NCBI RefSeq assembly: GCF_900177795.1
Contig: NZ_FXWJ01000007.1
Coordinates: forward strand, 1 to 64,000
Reading direction: 5' to 3'
DNA length: 64,000 nucleotides
Origin: Plantibacter elymi (nom. nud.)
GTDB taxonomy: Bacteria; Actinomycetota; Actinomycetes; Actinomycetales; Microbacteriaceae
Shown: positions 25,627 through 35,223 of the stretch, piece after piece
Layout: every line of letters starts with the position of its first letter
How positions within the stretch are numbered: position 1 is the first letter of the stretch
Translations under genes and position numbers: made by a program
Notes under the pieces: model-generated
The model's database searches: none
What the model was told of the DNA's origin: nothing
What the model saw: the letters and a program-made list of their open reading frames with translations, nothing else

Positions 25627-27450
25627 ATGCGAGAGCCTGCCGACGTGCGAACGGCCACCGACCTCGTCGACGCCGAACCCGTCCACGACACCGAGCGGGA
25701 GCTGATCCGGTTGCGACGCCGCGAGCACGAGCTCTCCGCCCTGTTCTCGAGCGCCCGCGAACTGGCCGAGCTTCGCGACAGCGACGCCGTGCTCGCCAGG
25801 CTCGTCCAGCGCGCCCACCAGATGATGGGCGTCGATCTGGCCTATCTGTCCGAGTTCGACCCGGTCACCCACGAGCTGCGGGTTCGCGAGACGAGTGGCT
25901 CCGTCAGTCCGTCGTTCCAGACGCTCCGGGTGCCTCCCGGGCGCGGACTCGCGAGCGTCGTCGTCGAATCGCGCACGGCCCAGTGGGTCGCGGACTACTC
26001 CGACTACTCGACCGACCGACACGAGCGCGGCATCGACGACGCGGTCGCAGCGGAGGGGCTCGTCTCACTGCTCGGCGTGCCGATGCTCACGAGCGACGAC
26101 GTCCTCGGCGTCCTCTTCGTCGGCAACCGCGACCGGAAGGACTTCTCCCCCGACGAGGTCGCGCTCCTGGCGGCGCTCGCGGACCACGCCTCGGTCATCC
26201 TCCAGACGACGCAGACCCTCCGCGACCTGCAGGACTCCGAGGACGCCAGCCGACGGAACCTCGCGGACCTCACCGCCCACCTCGTCGAACGCGACCGGGC
26301 GAACACCGTCCACCAGGAACTCGTCCAGGCGGTCCTCGCCGGGGGCGGATTCGCACCCGTCGCGGAGACGCTCGCCACCGCACTCGGCCGTGCGGTCGCC
26401 GTCACCGACGCGCAGGACCGAGTGATCGCGGCAGCCGGTCTCCCGCTCGCCCCCGGCATGCTCGACCTCGACGACGTCACCCGCGCAGCCATCACCGACA
26501 GCCGTCGCTCGGGCCACTGCGTCCTGGTCGCGAGCGGCGGTGTCGGAGCGGTCGCCGCCCTGTCCGCCGGCAGCCGGCATTTCGGCGCCCTCATCCTCGG
26601 CGACGGCGACTTCGAGCTCGGCGCCGTGGACCTCCGCACCGTCGAACGCGCGGCGCAGGTCGCGGCACTTCTCGAACTCCAGCAGGAGGCGGCCTCGGGC
26701 GCCGACCACCGCGTCCGCAGCGAGCTCATCGCCGACCTCCTCGACGACGTGCCCGAACGCCGATCCGACGTCGAACGACGCGCCAGGCGCCTCGGCATCG
26801 ACCTGCACGAACTCGACTCCCTGCTCCTCCTCGCCGTCCCGGGAGACCAACAGACCACCGCCGCCCGAGCGCTCAGCCGCCGACTCGACGACCATGCGCT
26901 CGTCGGCGAGTACCGCGGGTACGTCGTCGCCGCACACTCCTCCGGCCGTCGGCCGCTCGACGCCGACGCCGTCCGCCGACACGTCGCCGGCAGCATCCAG
27001 CAGCCCGTCGTCGCCGTCGTGCCCCGCACCGCCCCCGACGCCCTCACCTCCGCGTTCACCAGCGCGATGCGCACCGCCAGACTCATCGCCGCACTGGAAC
27101 TCTCGGACCTCACCGCATCGACCGACGACTTCCTGCCCTACTCGGCGATCTTCGACACCGATGCGCGGGCGCTCGCCGACTTCCTGCGAGACACCATCGG
27201 ACTCGTCCGGCGCTACGACGCCGAGCGGAACGCCGACCTGCTCGGGACGCTGCGTGCGTTCGTGCGGAACAACGCGAGCCCCACCCGCACGGCGCGCGCC
27301 CTGAACTTCCACACGAACACGATCCTGCAGCGCCTCGACCGGCTCGACCAGGTCCTCGGAGCCTCCTGGCGCGAGGACGAGCGCATGTTCCGGCTCGGCA
27401 TCGCCGTCCGCCTCGACGAGCTCCGCGAGCAGTTGCAGGCCGGACGGTAA
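25627..27450 (+). CDS. GAF-PucR family transcriptional regulator
   Basis: The 607-residue protein has an N-terminal coil, a GAF domain (about 40-210, with VDLAYLSEFDPVTHEL and LLGVPMLTSDDVLGVLFVGN), a long middle region, and a C-terminal PucR/CdaR-type helix-turn-helix (NNASPTRTARALNFHTNTILQRLDRLDQVLG, in two parts). Regulators of this type activate catabolic operons in response to a substrate. It is divergent from the HMG reductase operon and is its likely regulator. The ATG at 25627 follows an AGGAG site. Confidence 0.88.
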   Translation: MREPADVRTATDLVDAEPVHDTERELIRLRRREHELSALFSSARELAELRDSDAVLARLVQRAHQMMGVDLAYLSEFDPVTHELRVRETSGSVSPSFQTLRVPPGRGLASVVVESRTAQWVADYSDYSTDRHERGIDDAVAAEGLVSLLGVPMLTSDDVLGVLFVGNRDRKDFSPDEVALLAALADHASVILQTTQTLRDLQDSEDASRRNLADLTAHLVERDRANTVHQELVQAVLAGGGFAPVAETLATALGRAVAVTDAQDRVIAAAGLPLAPGMLDLDDVTRAAITDSRRSGHCVLVASGGVGAVAALSAGSRHFGALILGDGDFELGAVDLRTVERAAQVAALLELQQEAASGADHRVRSELIADLLDDVPERRSDVERRARRLGIDLHELDSLLLLAVPGDQQTTAARALSRRLDDHALVGEYRGYVVAAHSSGRRPLDADAVRRHVAGSIQQPVVAVVPRTAPDALTSAFTSAMRTARLIAALELSDLTASTDDFLPYSAIFDTDARALADFLRDTIGLVRRYDAERNADLLGTLRAFVRNNASPTRTARALNFHTNTILQRLDRLDQVLGASWREDERMFRLGIAVRLDELREQLQAGR

Positions 27451-27480
27451 CCGGCAGCCCTCGGACCGGCCCGCTCCGGA

Positions 27481-28641
27481 TCAGCTCGCGGAGGTCGGCA
27501 TCGGTGAGAGGCGGTCGGCGCTGCGGGCATGGGACGGGGCGAAGCTCGCGATGTGGTCGCTCGTCTCCCCGTCGAGCGCGAGCTCCGCGAGGATGCGTCC
27601 GAACGCGGGCGTGAACTTGAAGCCGTGACCGGCGGCGAGGGCGACGATGACGTCCGGGTGCTCCTCGAGCGGGCCGAGGACGAAGTTCCGGTCAGGGGTG
27701 AGCGCGTACTGGCAGGTCACCGTGCGGAGCTCGGGGCCCGACGCCGGCACGAGGTCCGCCATGAAGTCGGCCAGCTGCCCGGTGAGCTCCGGCGACGGGA
27801 CGAAGGTGCGCTCCGCCGGCGACATGCGGTTCTCCGAGACGTCGCGGGCGGCCTTCACCGTCGGTTCCCCGAAGGTCGGGAAGCCGTAGTAGCACTCCTC
27901 GTCCTCCCAGATCCACACCGGGAACCGCTCGCGATCGAGCTGCTCGGCGTCGGCCGGGCGGAAGTAGGTGACCTGCTCCTGCATGACGTCGAGTGGGATC
28001 GCCGCACCGAGGGGTTCGAGCAGCTCGTTGGCCCAGGCATCGGCGGCCAGGACGACCTTGCCAGCACGCACCGGGCCGCTGGAGGTCTGCACCACGACCC
28101 CGTCGCCGTCGGGGGTCAGCGCGTCGACCCGGGTGCGGTCGCGGATGTCCGCCCCGAGTGCTCGAGCACGGAGCTGCAGCGTCGCGACGGTGCGCGCCGC
28201 GTGGGCGATGCCGGTGTCGGCGGTGTAGACCGTCTCCACGTTCTCGGGGATCCGGAACTGCGGCCACCGCGCCTGCACCTCGGCCGGCGTCAGCAGCTCG
28301 TGCGGGACCCCGCACTCCTCCAGGGCCGCGGTGAAGTCGGTGGCCGAGTAGGGCCCGTCGACGGGCAGGAAGATGACCCCACCGGTGATGGTGAGCAACC
28401 GCTCGCCAGACTCCTGCTCGAGGTCAGCCCAGTCGCGGTACGCCGACTGTGCGAGTCGCACGTACTGCGGTGCGCCGTACGACGTCCGGACGATCCGCGA
28501 GGTGTCGTGCGAGGCACCGCGGACGTGCCCGAGTTCGAACTGCTCGAAGGCGACGACCTTCGCGCCCCGACGGGCGAGGTGGTAGGCGGCGGCACTGCCG
28601 AGAGCTCCCATGCCGACAACCGCGACGTCGAACGATTCCAT
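27481..28641 (-). CDS. solA: SolA/monomeric sarcosine oxidase-like FAD enzyme
   Basis: The 386-residue flavoprotein begins with a dinucleotide-binding motif (VVGMGALGSAAAYHLARRG). Near residue 315 it carries CQYALTPDRNFVLGP, where the Cys matches the covalent FAD attachment in monomeric sarcosine oxidase and N-methyltryptophan oxidase. It oxidises N-methyl amino acids, releasing formaldehyde and H2O2. It is convergent with the PucR-type gene and not part of that operon. The exact substrate is uncertain. Confidence 0.88.
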   Translation of the reverse strand: MESFDVAVVGMGALGSAAAYHLARRGAKVVAFEQFELGHVRGASHDTSRIVRTSYGAPQYVRLAQSAYRDWADLEQESGERLLTITGGVIFLPVDGPYSATDFTAALEECGVPHELLTPAEVQARWPQFRIPENVETVYTADTGIAHAARTVATLQLRARALGADIRDRTRVDALTPDGDGVVVQTSSGPVRAGKVVLAADAWANELLEPLGAAIPLDVMQEQVTYFRPADAEQLDRERFPVWIWEDEECYYGFPTFGEPTVKAARDVSENRMSPAERTFVPSPELTGQLADFMADLVPASGPELRTVTCQYALTPDRNFVLGPLEEHPDVIVALAAGHGFKFTPAFGRILAELALDGETSDHIASFAPSHARSADRLSPMPTSAS

Positions 28642-28771
28642 CCGGTGGTGCTCCCTCGTGCTTGCCCGATCGATTCAGGCAAGTGTGCTGGAGCGCCGGA
28701 GACCGACCTATGGACCGTTGATCCAGGTTTTCGCGTCAGGAGTGTGCCGTGGCGACGGCCCCTCGCCGGGG

Positions 28772-30532
28772 TCAGCGCCCGCGTCGCCCCGAGAACAGTG
28801 CATGGAGGAGCGGCACGACGGAGACCACCATGAAGACGGTGCCGAGCACGGCGTCGTCGGACCGGAGGACGGCTCCCGCGACGAGCAGCGCGGCGAACAG
28901 TACGGCCGAGACGACCCGGCCCGTCGTGCGGTCGAGCCGCGCGATCCGCTGTTCCAGTCTCGGGTTGGTGGTCGCGACCGTGCCGGCTTCGACCCGCGTG
29001 ATGACCGCGTCGAGACGCTTCGGCAGGCGGACGGCGACCGTGGCGATGTCGAGTGCCTCGCGACCGAGATCCTGGACGACGTTGCCGCGTTCGTCACGGA
29101 GCAGCTGCGCGGCGTAGGGCTCGACGGAGTCCCAGAGGTTGAACTCGGGGTCGAGTGCGCTGCAGACACCGGAGGTGAGCGAGATCGCGCGGATGATGAG
29201 CAGGAAGTTCTCGGGCAGCTGGAACGGCAGCGTGCGGATGACCTCGCTGAACTGGTTGCCGAAGTCGCGGAACTCCTTCGGATCGACGTCGCGCAGTTCC
29301 GCAAACCCCATGCCGCCGAAGCGTCCGAACAGCGCGGTCATGGCCCGCTCGAGCTCGGTCGTGTCGGCCGAGGGCAGGAGGACGCCGAGGTCTCGGATCG
29401 CGTCGACGAGGCCCTTGCCGTCGCGGGAGGCTGCGGCGATGAGGAGCTTCCGGAGGCCACGCCTCGTGGTCGGCGGGACCTCGCCCATCATCCCGAAGTC
29501 GATGAAGGTCAGCTTCCAGGGTCGCTCGCCCGGGGCGGCGTCGACCGGCGTCACGAAGATGTTGCCGGGATGCGGGTCGGCGTGGAAGAACCCGTTGGTG
29601 AAGAGCTGGTCGAACATGACGGCGGCGAACACGGGCGCCACGTCGACCGGGTCGATGCCGGCGGCGCGCAGGGCGTCCGCGTCGGTGATCTTGATCGCGG
29701 TGACGTCTTCGAGCGTCAGGACGCGCTGGGTCGTGCGCTCCCACACCACCGCGGGTACGGAGACGCGGTCGTCGCCGGCGAAGTCGGCGGCGAACCGCTC
29801 GGAGCTCGCAGCCTCATGGAGGTAGTCGATCTCCTCGAGGCTCGTCGCGGCGAACTCCTCGACGAGTGCGGGCATGTCGACGCGGTCGGAGACGAGCCGG
29901 ACGCGGCGCAACCAGCCGCCCACCTTGCGCAGGGCGGCGAGGTCGACGGTGACGATCTCGTCGATACCCAGCCGCTGGACCTTGAGCACGACGGCGTCGA
30001 GCCCGGTGTCTGCGGCGAGCGCCGGGGCGAGCAGGGCGCGGTGTGCCTGGCCGAGCGAGGCCGCTGCGACGGGGCGTTCGTCGATGCCGGCGAAGACCTG
30101 CGAGAGCGGCACACGGAGTTCCGACTCGGCGAGCGCGCGGATGCGAGGGAAGGCGACGGGCGGGACTTCGTCCTGGAGGCCTTCGAGCTCCTTCGTGATC
30201 TCCGGTGGGAGCACGTCGAGGCGCGACGACATGAACTGGCCGACCTTGATCATGAGGCCGCCGAGGTCGACGGCGAGCACGTGGAAGCGTCGTGCGAACT
30301 TCTGCATGCGGCGCGTGCGGGTCCGCTCCGTCAGTTTGATGAGTCCGAACCGGGGCAGGACGATCTCGAACCACCAGGCGGCGGCCAGGTGCCAGCTCGC
30401 GAAGCGGAGGATGCGACGGTACCGGGCGCGCCCGTGAGCGGGCGGACCGGCAGGAACGCCGGCCCGCCCGCTCATGGGGAGCTCGCCGAAACGGGACGCC
30501 GAGTCGCTGGGCGTCCCGCCGGTCGACGACAC
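28772..30532 (-). CDS. UbiB/AarF (ABC1) family atypical kinase
   Basis: The 586-residue protein has the ABC1-kinase marks KVGQFMSSRLDVLPPE (KxGQ), AAASLGQAHRA (Ala-rich loop), FHADPHPGN and FIDFGMMGE, then a C-terminal membrane segment (VVSAVLFAALLVAGAVL). Family members support lipid and quinone metabolism through an unusual ATPase. GTG 30532 lies 4 bases after the PadR gene stop, so the genes are likely co-transcribed. ATG 30475 is an alternative start. Confidence 0.87.
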   Translation of the reverse strand: MSSTGGTPSDSASRFGELPMSGRAGVPAGPPAHGRARYRRILRFASWHLAAAWWFEIVLPRFGLIKLTERTRTRRMQKFARRFHVLAVDLGGLMIKVGQFMSSRLDVLPPEITKELEGLQDEVPPVAFPRIRALAESELRVPLSQVFAGIDERPVAAASLGQAHRALLAPALAADTGLDAVVLKVQRLGIDEIVTVDLAALRKVGGWLRRVRLVSDRVDMPALVEEFAATSLEEIDYLHEAASSERFAADFAGDDRVSVPAVVWERTTQRVLTLEDVTAIKITDADALRAAGIDPVDVAPVFAAVMFDQLFTNGFFHADPHPGNIFVTPVDAAPGERPWKLTFIDFGMMGEVPPTTRRGLRKLLIAAASRDGKGLVDAIRDLGVLLPSADTTELERAMTALFGRFGGMGFAELRDVDPKEFRDFGNQFSEVIRTLPFQLPENFLLIIRAISLTSGVCSALDPEFNLWDSVEPYAAQLLRDERGNVVQDLGREALDIATVAVRLPKRLDAVITRVEAGTVATTNPRLEQRIARLDRTTGRVVSAVLFAALLVAGAVLRSDDAVLGTVFMVVSVVPLLHALFSGRRGR

Positions 30533-30536
30533 TCGG

Positions 30537-31124
30537 TCAGTCCTGGGCGAGGATCGCGTAGAGGCGCTTGCGAGCGTCGTCGAGGATGGTGACGGCCTGC
30601 TGGACCTGCTCGGGCGTGCCGGTGCGGCCGACCTGGGCTGCGGCCTGAGCCAGCTCGACGCCGGCCTTCGGCAGAGCGGTGAAGCCGGGGTGCTCGGACG
30701 ACTCGGCGTTCTGCCACGGAGCGGATGCCCCGGACTCGGCGACCTCGTCGCGACCAGCCTCGGTCAGTGCGTACGTCTTGCGTCCGCCCGACTCCTCGGC
30801 CGTGATGATGCCCTCGTCGGACAGGAGCTGCAGCGTCGGGTAGACCGAGCCTGCGCTGGGCTTCCAGGAGCCGCCGCTGCGCTCTTCGATCTCGCGGATG
30901 ATCTGGTAGCCGTGCATCGGCTGCTCGGCCAGGAGGGCCAGCACGGCTGAGCGGACGTCGCCGCGGCCGACGCGCGAGCCGGCGCTCTTCTCGAACTTCG
31001 AACGCAGCTGCTCCATCATCTGCCACATGCCGTCGGTCCCGAAGCCGGCTCCGTTGCCGAAGCCTCCGCCGTTACCGAACCCTGCGCCACCGAATCCTGC
31101 GCCACCGCTTGGGAATCCACCCAT
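30537..31124 (-). CDS. PadR-family transcriptional regulator with Gly-Phe-rich N-terminus
   Basis: The 195-residue regulator contains a PadR winged helix (VRSAVLALLAEQPMHGYQI to YALTEAGRDEV, about 57-130) and a helical C-terminus. Residues 1-32 are a low-complexity Gly/Phe run with repeats of GAGFG-type units. The ATG at 31124 follows AAGGAGA. It precedes the UbiB-like gene by 4 bases and is divergent from an SDR gene, and the spacer holds repeated and palindromic motifs. It is likely an autorepressor. Confidence 0.88.
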   Translation of the reverse strand: MGGFPSGGAGFGGAGFGNGGGFGNGAGFGTDGMWQMMEQLRSKFEKSAGSRVGRGDVRSAVLALLAEQPMHGYQIIREIEERSGGSWKPSAGSVYPTLQLLSDEGIITAEESGGRKTYALTEAGRDEVAESGASAPWQNAESSEHPGFTALPKAGVELAQAAAQVGRTGTPEQVQQAVTILDDARKRLYAILAQD

Positions 31125-31145
31125 GATTGCTCTCCTTCGTCGTAC

Positions 31146-31189
31146 GTGAACGATGCTCAACGATATATCGGTGAAGCTGTGAACGATAT
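31146..31189. promoter_or_regulatory. Candidate PadR operator region
   Basis: The PadR/SDR divergent spacer contains GTGAACGAT twice (31146-31154 and 31179-31187), with a perfect palindrome CGATATATCG between them (31161-31170). These A/T-rich dyad elements stand out from the GC-rich background and lie where the two promoters should overlap. Confidence 0.5.
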
Positions 31190-31227
31190 GTGTAATCGGA
31201 AGATCGTGATGGCGTAACGTCGCCCTC

Positions 31228-32100
31228 ATGAGCCCCTGGACCGCAGCAGACATCCCCGATCAGCACGGCCGCGTTGCGATCGTGACCGGCGCGAACAGCG
31301 GGATCGGCGCGGTCACGGCCCGCGAGCTCGCCGCCCACGGTGCCGCCGTGATCCTCGCCTGCCGCGACACGGAGAAGGGCGCGCGGGCTGCGGCGGCGAT
31401 GACCGGCGACGTCGAGGTGCGGCAGCTGGACCTCGCCGACCTGGCGTCCGTCCGTCGATTCGCCGACGGCGTCGAGCGGGTCGACGTGCTGGTGAACAAC
31501 GCCGGCGTCATGGCGGTTCCCGAACGACGCACGGCCGACGGCTTCGAGATGCAGATCGGCACGAACTTCCTCGGGCCCTTCGCCCTCACCGGCCTCCTGA
31601 TCGACCGCATCACCACGCGGGTCGTGACGCTGTCGAGCGCTGCGCATCGTGCCGGCAAGATCGACTTGGTCGATCTCAACTGGCGCAACCGCAAGTATCG
31701 GCGCTGGTCGGCCTACGGCCAGTCGAAGCTCGCCGACCTCATGTTCTCGGCCGAGCTGCAGCGACGCCTCACGGCGGAGGGTTCCTCGGTGCTGTCCGTG
31801 GCCGCACACCCCGGCTTCGCGTCGACCGAACTCCAGTCCCACACCGAGTCCGCGCAGGGTCCGCTCCTCGCCTGGGGAACCCGGCTTCTCGGCCAGAGCG
31901 CGGAGATGGGTGCGCTTCCGACGCTGTACGCGGCGACCTCGCCTGACGTCGAGCCCGGCGGCTACTACGGTCCGAGCGGCTTCGGCGAGATGCGCGGCGG
32001 CCCGAAGCCCGTCGGCCGGACCTCGGCGGCCCGCGACGAGCACGTCGCCGCCGAACTCTGGACGACGGCCGAGGCGCTCACCGGAGTCACCTACCGGTGA
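31228..32100 (+). CDS. Short-chain dehydrogenase/reductase
   Basis: The 290-residue classical SDR has TGANSGIG (cofactor loop), NNAGV, and the catalytic pair in YGQSK. The extended C-terminus with GGYYGPSGFGEMRG is typical of retinol dehydrogenase/protochlorophyllide reductase-like SDRs. The preference is NADP-like, judged by ACRD after strand 2. The substrate is unknown. The ATG follows TAACGT by 7 bases, so the transcript may be leaderless. It is likely controlled by the divergent PadR protein. Confidence 0.87.
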   Translation: MSPWTAADIPDQHGRVAIVTGANSGIGAVTARELAAHGAAVILACRDTEKGARAAAAMTGDVEVRQLDLADLASVRRFADGVERVDVLVNNAGVMAVPERRTADGFEMQIGTNFLGPFALTGLLIDRITTRVVTLSSAAHRAGKIDLVDLNWRNRKYRRWSAYGQSKLADLMFSAELQRRLTAEGSSVLSVAAHPGFASTELQSHTESAQGPLLAWGTRLLGQSAEMGALPTLYAATSPDVEPGGYYGPSGFGEMRGGPKPVGRTSAARDEHVAAELWTTAEALTGVTYR

Positions 32101-32121
32101 GCGCGCTCGACCGTCCCGGCG

Positions 32122-32607
32122 TCACGCGGGAAGGCTCTCCTCGATCGCGGCGATGACCTCGGGGGCGTCCGGCTCGGTCGTCGGACGGAAGCGGTGCACG
32201 GTGCCGTCGGGCGCGATGAGGAACTTCTCGAAGTTCCACTTGACGTTGCCGGCCTTGCCGTTGGCGTCGGCGGTCTTCACGAGCTCCTGGTAGAGCGGGT
32301 GCCGGTTGCGGCCGTTGACCTTCACCTTGTCCATCATCGGGAACGTGACGCCCCAGGTGGCCGAGCAGTACTCGGCGATCTTCTCGTTGTCGCCGAGCTC
32401 CTGCAGGAACTGGTTGCTCGGGAACCCGATCACCGTGAAACCGCGGTCGGCGTACTCCTTCTGGAGTGCCTCGAGCTTCTCGTACTGCGGCGCGAGGCCG
32501 CAGCGGCTCGCGACGTTGACCACGAGTTTGGCCTTCCCGTCCCACTCCGCGAGGGTCGTGTCCCGGCCGTCAAGGGTGGTGACGGGGATGGTGTCCAGAT
32601 CGGTCAT
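32122..32607 (-). CDS. Glutathione peroxidase family thiol peroxidase
   Basis: The 161-residue protein has the active-site Cys at C36 (VASRCGLAPQY), FPSNQF with the active-site Gln, and KWNFEKFLI with the active-site Trp and Asn. The codon at C36 is a normal Cys codon, so it is not a selenoprotein. In bacteria without glutathione these enzymes usually use thioredoxin; here mycothiol-linked electron supply is also possible. ATG 32607 is chosen as the start of the conserved fold. Confidence 0.9.
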   Translation of the reverse strand: MTDLDTIPVTTLDGRDTTLAEWDGKAKLVVNVASRCGLAPQYEKLEALQKEYADRGFTVIGFPSNQFLQELGDNEKIAEYCSATWGVTFPMMDKVKVNGRNRHPLYQELVKTADANGKAGNVKWNFEKFLIAPDGTVHRFRPTTEPDAPEVIAAIEESLPA

Positions 32608-32792
32608 GGTGTGATGCCTCTCATCTGTCGAACGACGTCCTGCCCGTGCACTGGTGTGCGCAAGCGGATCCACTCCGAACGCTACTCGCCCAGGACACGG
32701 CCGATGCCCTTTCGTCAGTGCGTTCCCAGCCGACAGCCGTTGACACCGTCTGCCCGCCGGTGGATCGTGAGTGCAGCAGATCGGAGCAGGAC

Positions 32793-33419
32793 ATGGGACG
32801 CATCCACATCGACCTCTTCATGACCCTCGACGGCGTCGCTCAGGCGCCCGGCGGGCCGGAGGAGGACCCCAGTGACGGGTTCGCGTTCGGCGGCTGGCAG
32901 GCACCGCTCATCGACGAGGTCGATGGGGAGCAGATCGACGCCGGCATGGTGGGCATGGACGCCCTCCTGCTCGGGCGCCGGACCTACGACATCTTCGCCG
33001 GATACTGGCCGCACCAGGAGGGTGGCCAGGACGACGGCATCGCCCGGCTCTTCAACCGACTGCCGAAGTACGTCGCGTCACGCGAGCCGCGGGAGCTGGG
33101 GTGGGCGAACTCGACGCAACTCGGACCGGACCTCCCCCAGGCTGTTCGAGCGCTGCGCGAGCGTCACTCGCAGATCCACGTCATCGGCAGCCTCGACCTC
33201 GTGCAGACCCTGCTCGCTGAGGCACTCTTCGATCAGCTGAACCTCTGGGTGTACCCGATCACGCTCGGCACCGGGAAGCGCGTCTTCGCCACCGGCACCG
33301 TGCCGTCCTCGCTGCGCCTGCTCGGCCCAGCGACCACGTCCCCCGCAGGGACGGTCCACCTCAGGTACGAACGCATCGACGGCACACCGACCACCGGCGA
33401 CATGGGCGACCCGCGATGA
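32793..33419 (+). CDS. Dihydrofolate reductase-like (RibD C-terminal) protein
   Basis: The 208-residue protein starts GRIHIDLFMTLDGVAQAPGG and contains LLGRRTYDIFAGYW and HVIGSLDLVQTLL, the pattern of the DHFR-like/RibD-C family common in actinobacteria. These proteins bind NADPH, but most have no proven substrate. It overlaps the amine oxidase gene by 4 bases (ATGA), so the two are translated together. Confidence 0.85.
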   Translation: MGRIHIDLFMTLDGVAQAPGGPEEDPSDGFAFGGWQAPLIDEVDGEQIDAGMVGMDALLLGRRTYDIFAGYWPHQEGGQDDGIARLFNRLPKYVASREPRELGWANSTQLGPDLPQAVRALRERHSQIHVIGSLDLVQTLLAEALFDQLNLWVYPITLGTGKRVFATGTVPSSLRLLGPATTSPAGTVHLRYERIDGTPTTGDMGDPR

Positions 33420-34828
33420 GCGCGTCGGACGAGGCGTCGACGCAGTCGCCCGAAGCCGACACCCGCTTCGACACGGTCGTCGTCGGTGCCGGCGTCGCCG
33501 GGCTCGTCGCCGCACGACTCCTCGCGGCCGCCGGACGAACGGTGGTCGTCGTCGAGGCCCGTGACCGGGTCGGCGGGCGAGTGTCGACCGAGCGTCGCGA
33601 CGGTCGGGTGACCGATCTCGGCGCATCGTGGGTGCACGGGGTGAATGACAGTGCGGTCGCCGCGGCAGCCGACGCGTTCGGGATGCGGACGGTCGAGTTC
33701 ACCGTCGGCGGTTATCAGCCGGACAGCCGACCGATCGCGTACTACGGTCCCGACGGCGAGCGCCTGTCGGACGCCGAGGCTCGCGGCTTCGCCGAGGACG
33801 TCCACGCCCTCGACGCGACGCTGCTCGGTGTCGTCGCCGAGTCCGCGCCGGACGCGTCCTACCGCGACGTGACCGAGGCGGCGCTCGCGCTGCAGGACTG
33901 GGACGCCGAGCGGGTGCAGCGGGTCCGCGAGTACCTGGAGCATCGTTCGGAGGAACAGTACGGCGCATGGATCGAGGACCTCGCGGCCCACGGGCTCGAC
34001 GACGACGCGATCGACGGTGACGAGGTCGTGTTCCCCGACGGATACGACGTGCTCCCCCGGCGACTGGCCGAGGGGCTCGACGTGCGCCTGGAGCACGTGG
34101 TGAAGGGCGTCCGGTGGTCCGCGGACGGCGTCGAGGTCACCGCGCAGGGACCGATGGGCGAGGTGGTGCTGCATGCGGGCTCGGTGGTGGTGACGGTGCC
34201 GGTCGGGGTGCTGCAGTCGGAGGAGTTCACGATCGATCCCCCGCTGCCGGAGCCGGTCGCCGGCGCACTCTCGCGATTGCGGATGAACGCGTTCGAGAAG
34301 GTCTTCCTCCGGTTCGAGCGGCGATTCTGGGACGAGGACGTCTACGCGATTCGTCAACAGGGGCAGGAGAGCCGTCGCTGGCACTCCTGGTACGACCTCA
34401 CGACGGCGCACGGATCGCCGACGCTGCTCACCTTCGCCGCCGGCCCGACGGCCGTGGAGATCCGGGACTGGGACGAGTCGCGCGTCGTGGAGTCGAACCT
34501 GGAGCAGCTGCGGCGCTTGTTCGGCGACCGCGTCGAGGAGCCGACGGAGGTGCACGTCACTCGCTGGCAGGACGACCCGTTCTCCCGCGGGTCCTACGCC
34601 TACATGACCGTCGGCTCGACGACCGACGACGATGACGCCCTCGCGATCCCGGTCGGCGGCGTCCTGCATCTCGCGGGCGAGGCGACGTGGACCGACGACC
34701 CCGCGACGGTGACGGCGGCATTCCACTCCGGCCATCGGGCGGCGGAGCGCGTCCTCGGTCAGTCGATCCCCATCGAGACCCTCTGGCGCGACGAGAGCGC
34801 AGTACCGGTCGTCAACCCGGTCCGATAG
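33416..34828 (+). CDS. Flavin monoamine oxidase family protein
   Basis: The 470-residue FAD enzyme begins DTVVVGAGVAGLVAARLLAA, followed by VEARDRVGGRVSTE and DLGASWVHG. It closes with LHLAGEATWTDDPATVTAAF, the amine oxidase FAD motif. It resembles polyamine oxidases and LSD1-type enzymes and oxidises an amine to an imine with H2O2 release. The substrate is not identifiable. It is coupled to the upstream DHFR-like gene. Confidence 0.88.
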   Translation: MSASDEASTQSPEADTRFDTVVVGAGVAGLVAARLLAAAGRTVVVVEARDRVGGRVSTERRDGRVTDLGASWVHGVNDSAVAAAADAFGMRTVEFTVGGYQPDSRPIAYYGPDGERLSDAEARGFAEDVHALDATLLGVVAESAPDASYRDVTEAALALQDWDAERVQRVREYLEHRSEEQYGAWIEDLAAHGLDDDAIDGDEVVFPDGYDVLPRRLAEGLDVRLEHVVKGVRWSADGVEVTAQGPMGEVVLHAGSVVVTVPVGVLQSEEFTIDPPLPEPVAGALSRLRMNAFEKVFLRFERRFWDEDVYAIRQQGQESRRWHSWYDLTTAHGSPTLLTFAAGPTAVEIRDWDESRVVESNLEQLRRLFGDRVEEPTEVHVTRWQDDPFSRGSYAYMTVGSTTDDDDALAIPVGGVLHLAGEATWTDDPATVTAAFHSGHRAAERVLGQSIPIETLWRDESAVPVVNPVR

Positions 34829-34872
34829 CGACCACGAGTGCGCTCGCGCGAGCGTCGAAGGAGAGGAAACGT

Positions 34873-35199
34873 ATGCGATTCATGATGTTCGTCCTCACGG
34901 ACCCCGTGCCCGACGAACCAAGCGACGACTCCGACGTCGACCAGTGGGTCCAGGAGCTGGACACGACCGGGCGGCGACTCCTCGGCGACGTGCTCGACCC
35001 GAGCGAGGCGCGCGGCGTCCGTGTCCGCGCCGGCGAGCGCCTCGTCACCAATGGCCCGATCCCGGGAGCGACCGACACCCTCTGGGGCTTCGACATCCTC
35101 GAGTGCGCCGACCTCGACGAGGCGATCTACATCGCCGCCCGCCACCCGATGGCCCGCAACGGCCGCCTGGAGCTGCGCCCGTTCCCTGCAACGAGCTGA
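34873..35199 (+). CDS. YCII-related domain protein
   Basis: The 108-residue protein begins MRFMMFVLTDP and contains LVTNGPIPGATDTLWGFDIL and DEAIYIAARHPMARNGRLELRPF. This matches the YciI/DGPFAETKE small ferredoxin-like fold. Its function is unknown; some members co-occur with ECF sigma factors, none of which is here. The ATG at 34873 has a GGAGAGG site. Confidence 0.82.
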   Translation: MRFMMFVLTDPVPDEPSDDSDVDQWVQELDTTGRRLLGDVLDPSEARGVRVRAGERLVTNGPIPGATDTLWGFDILECADLDEAIYIAARHPMARNGRLELRPFPATS

Positions 35200-35223
35200 A
35201 CGGCACGCTGTCGAGACCGGGGG

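Noticed and set aside
32122-32607. Selenocysteine in the glutathione peroxidase
   Set aside because: The active-site codon is an ordinary Cys codon and no in-frame TGA is present.
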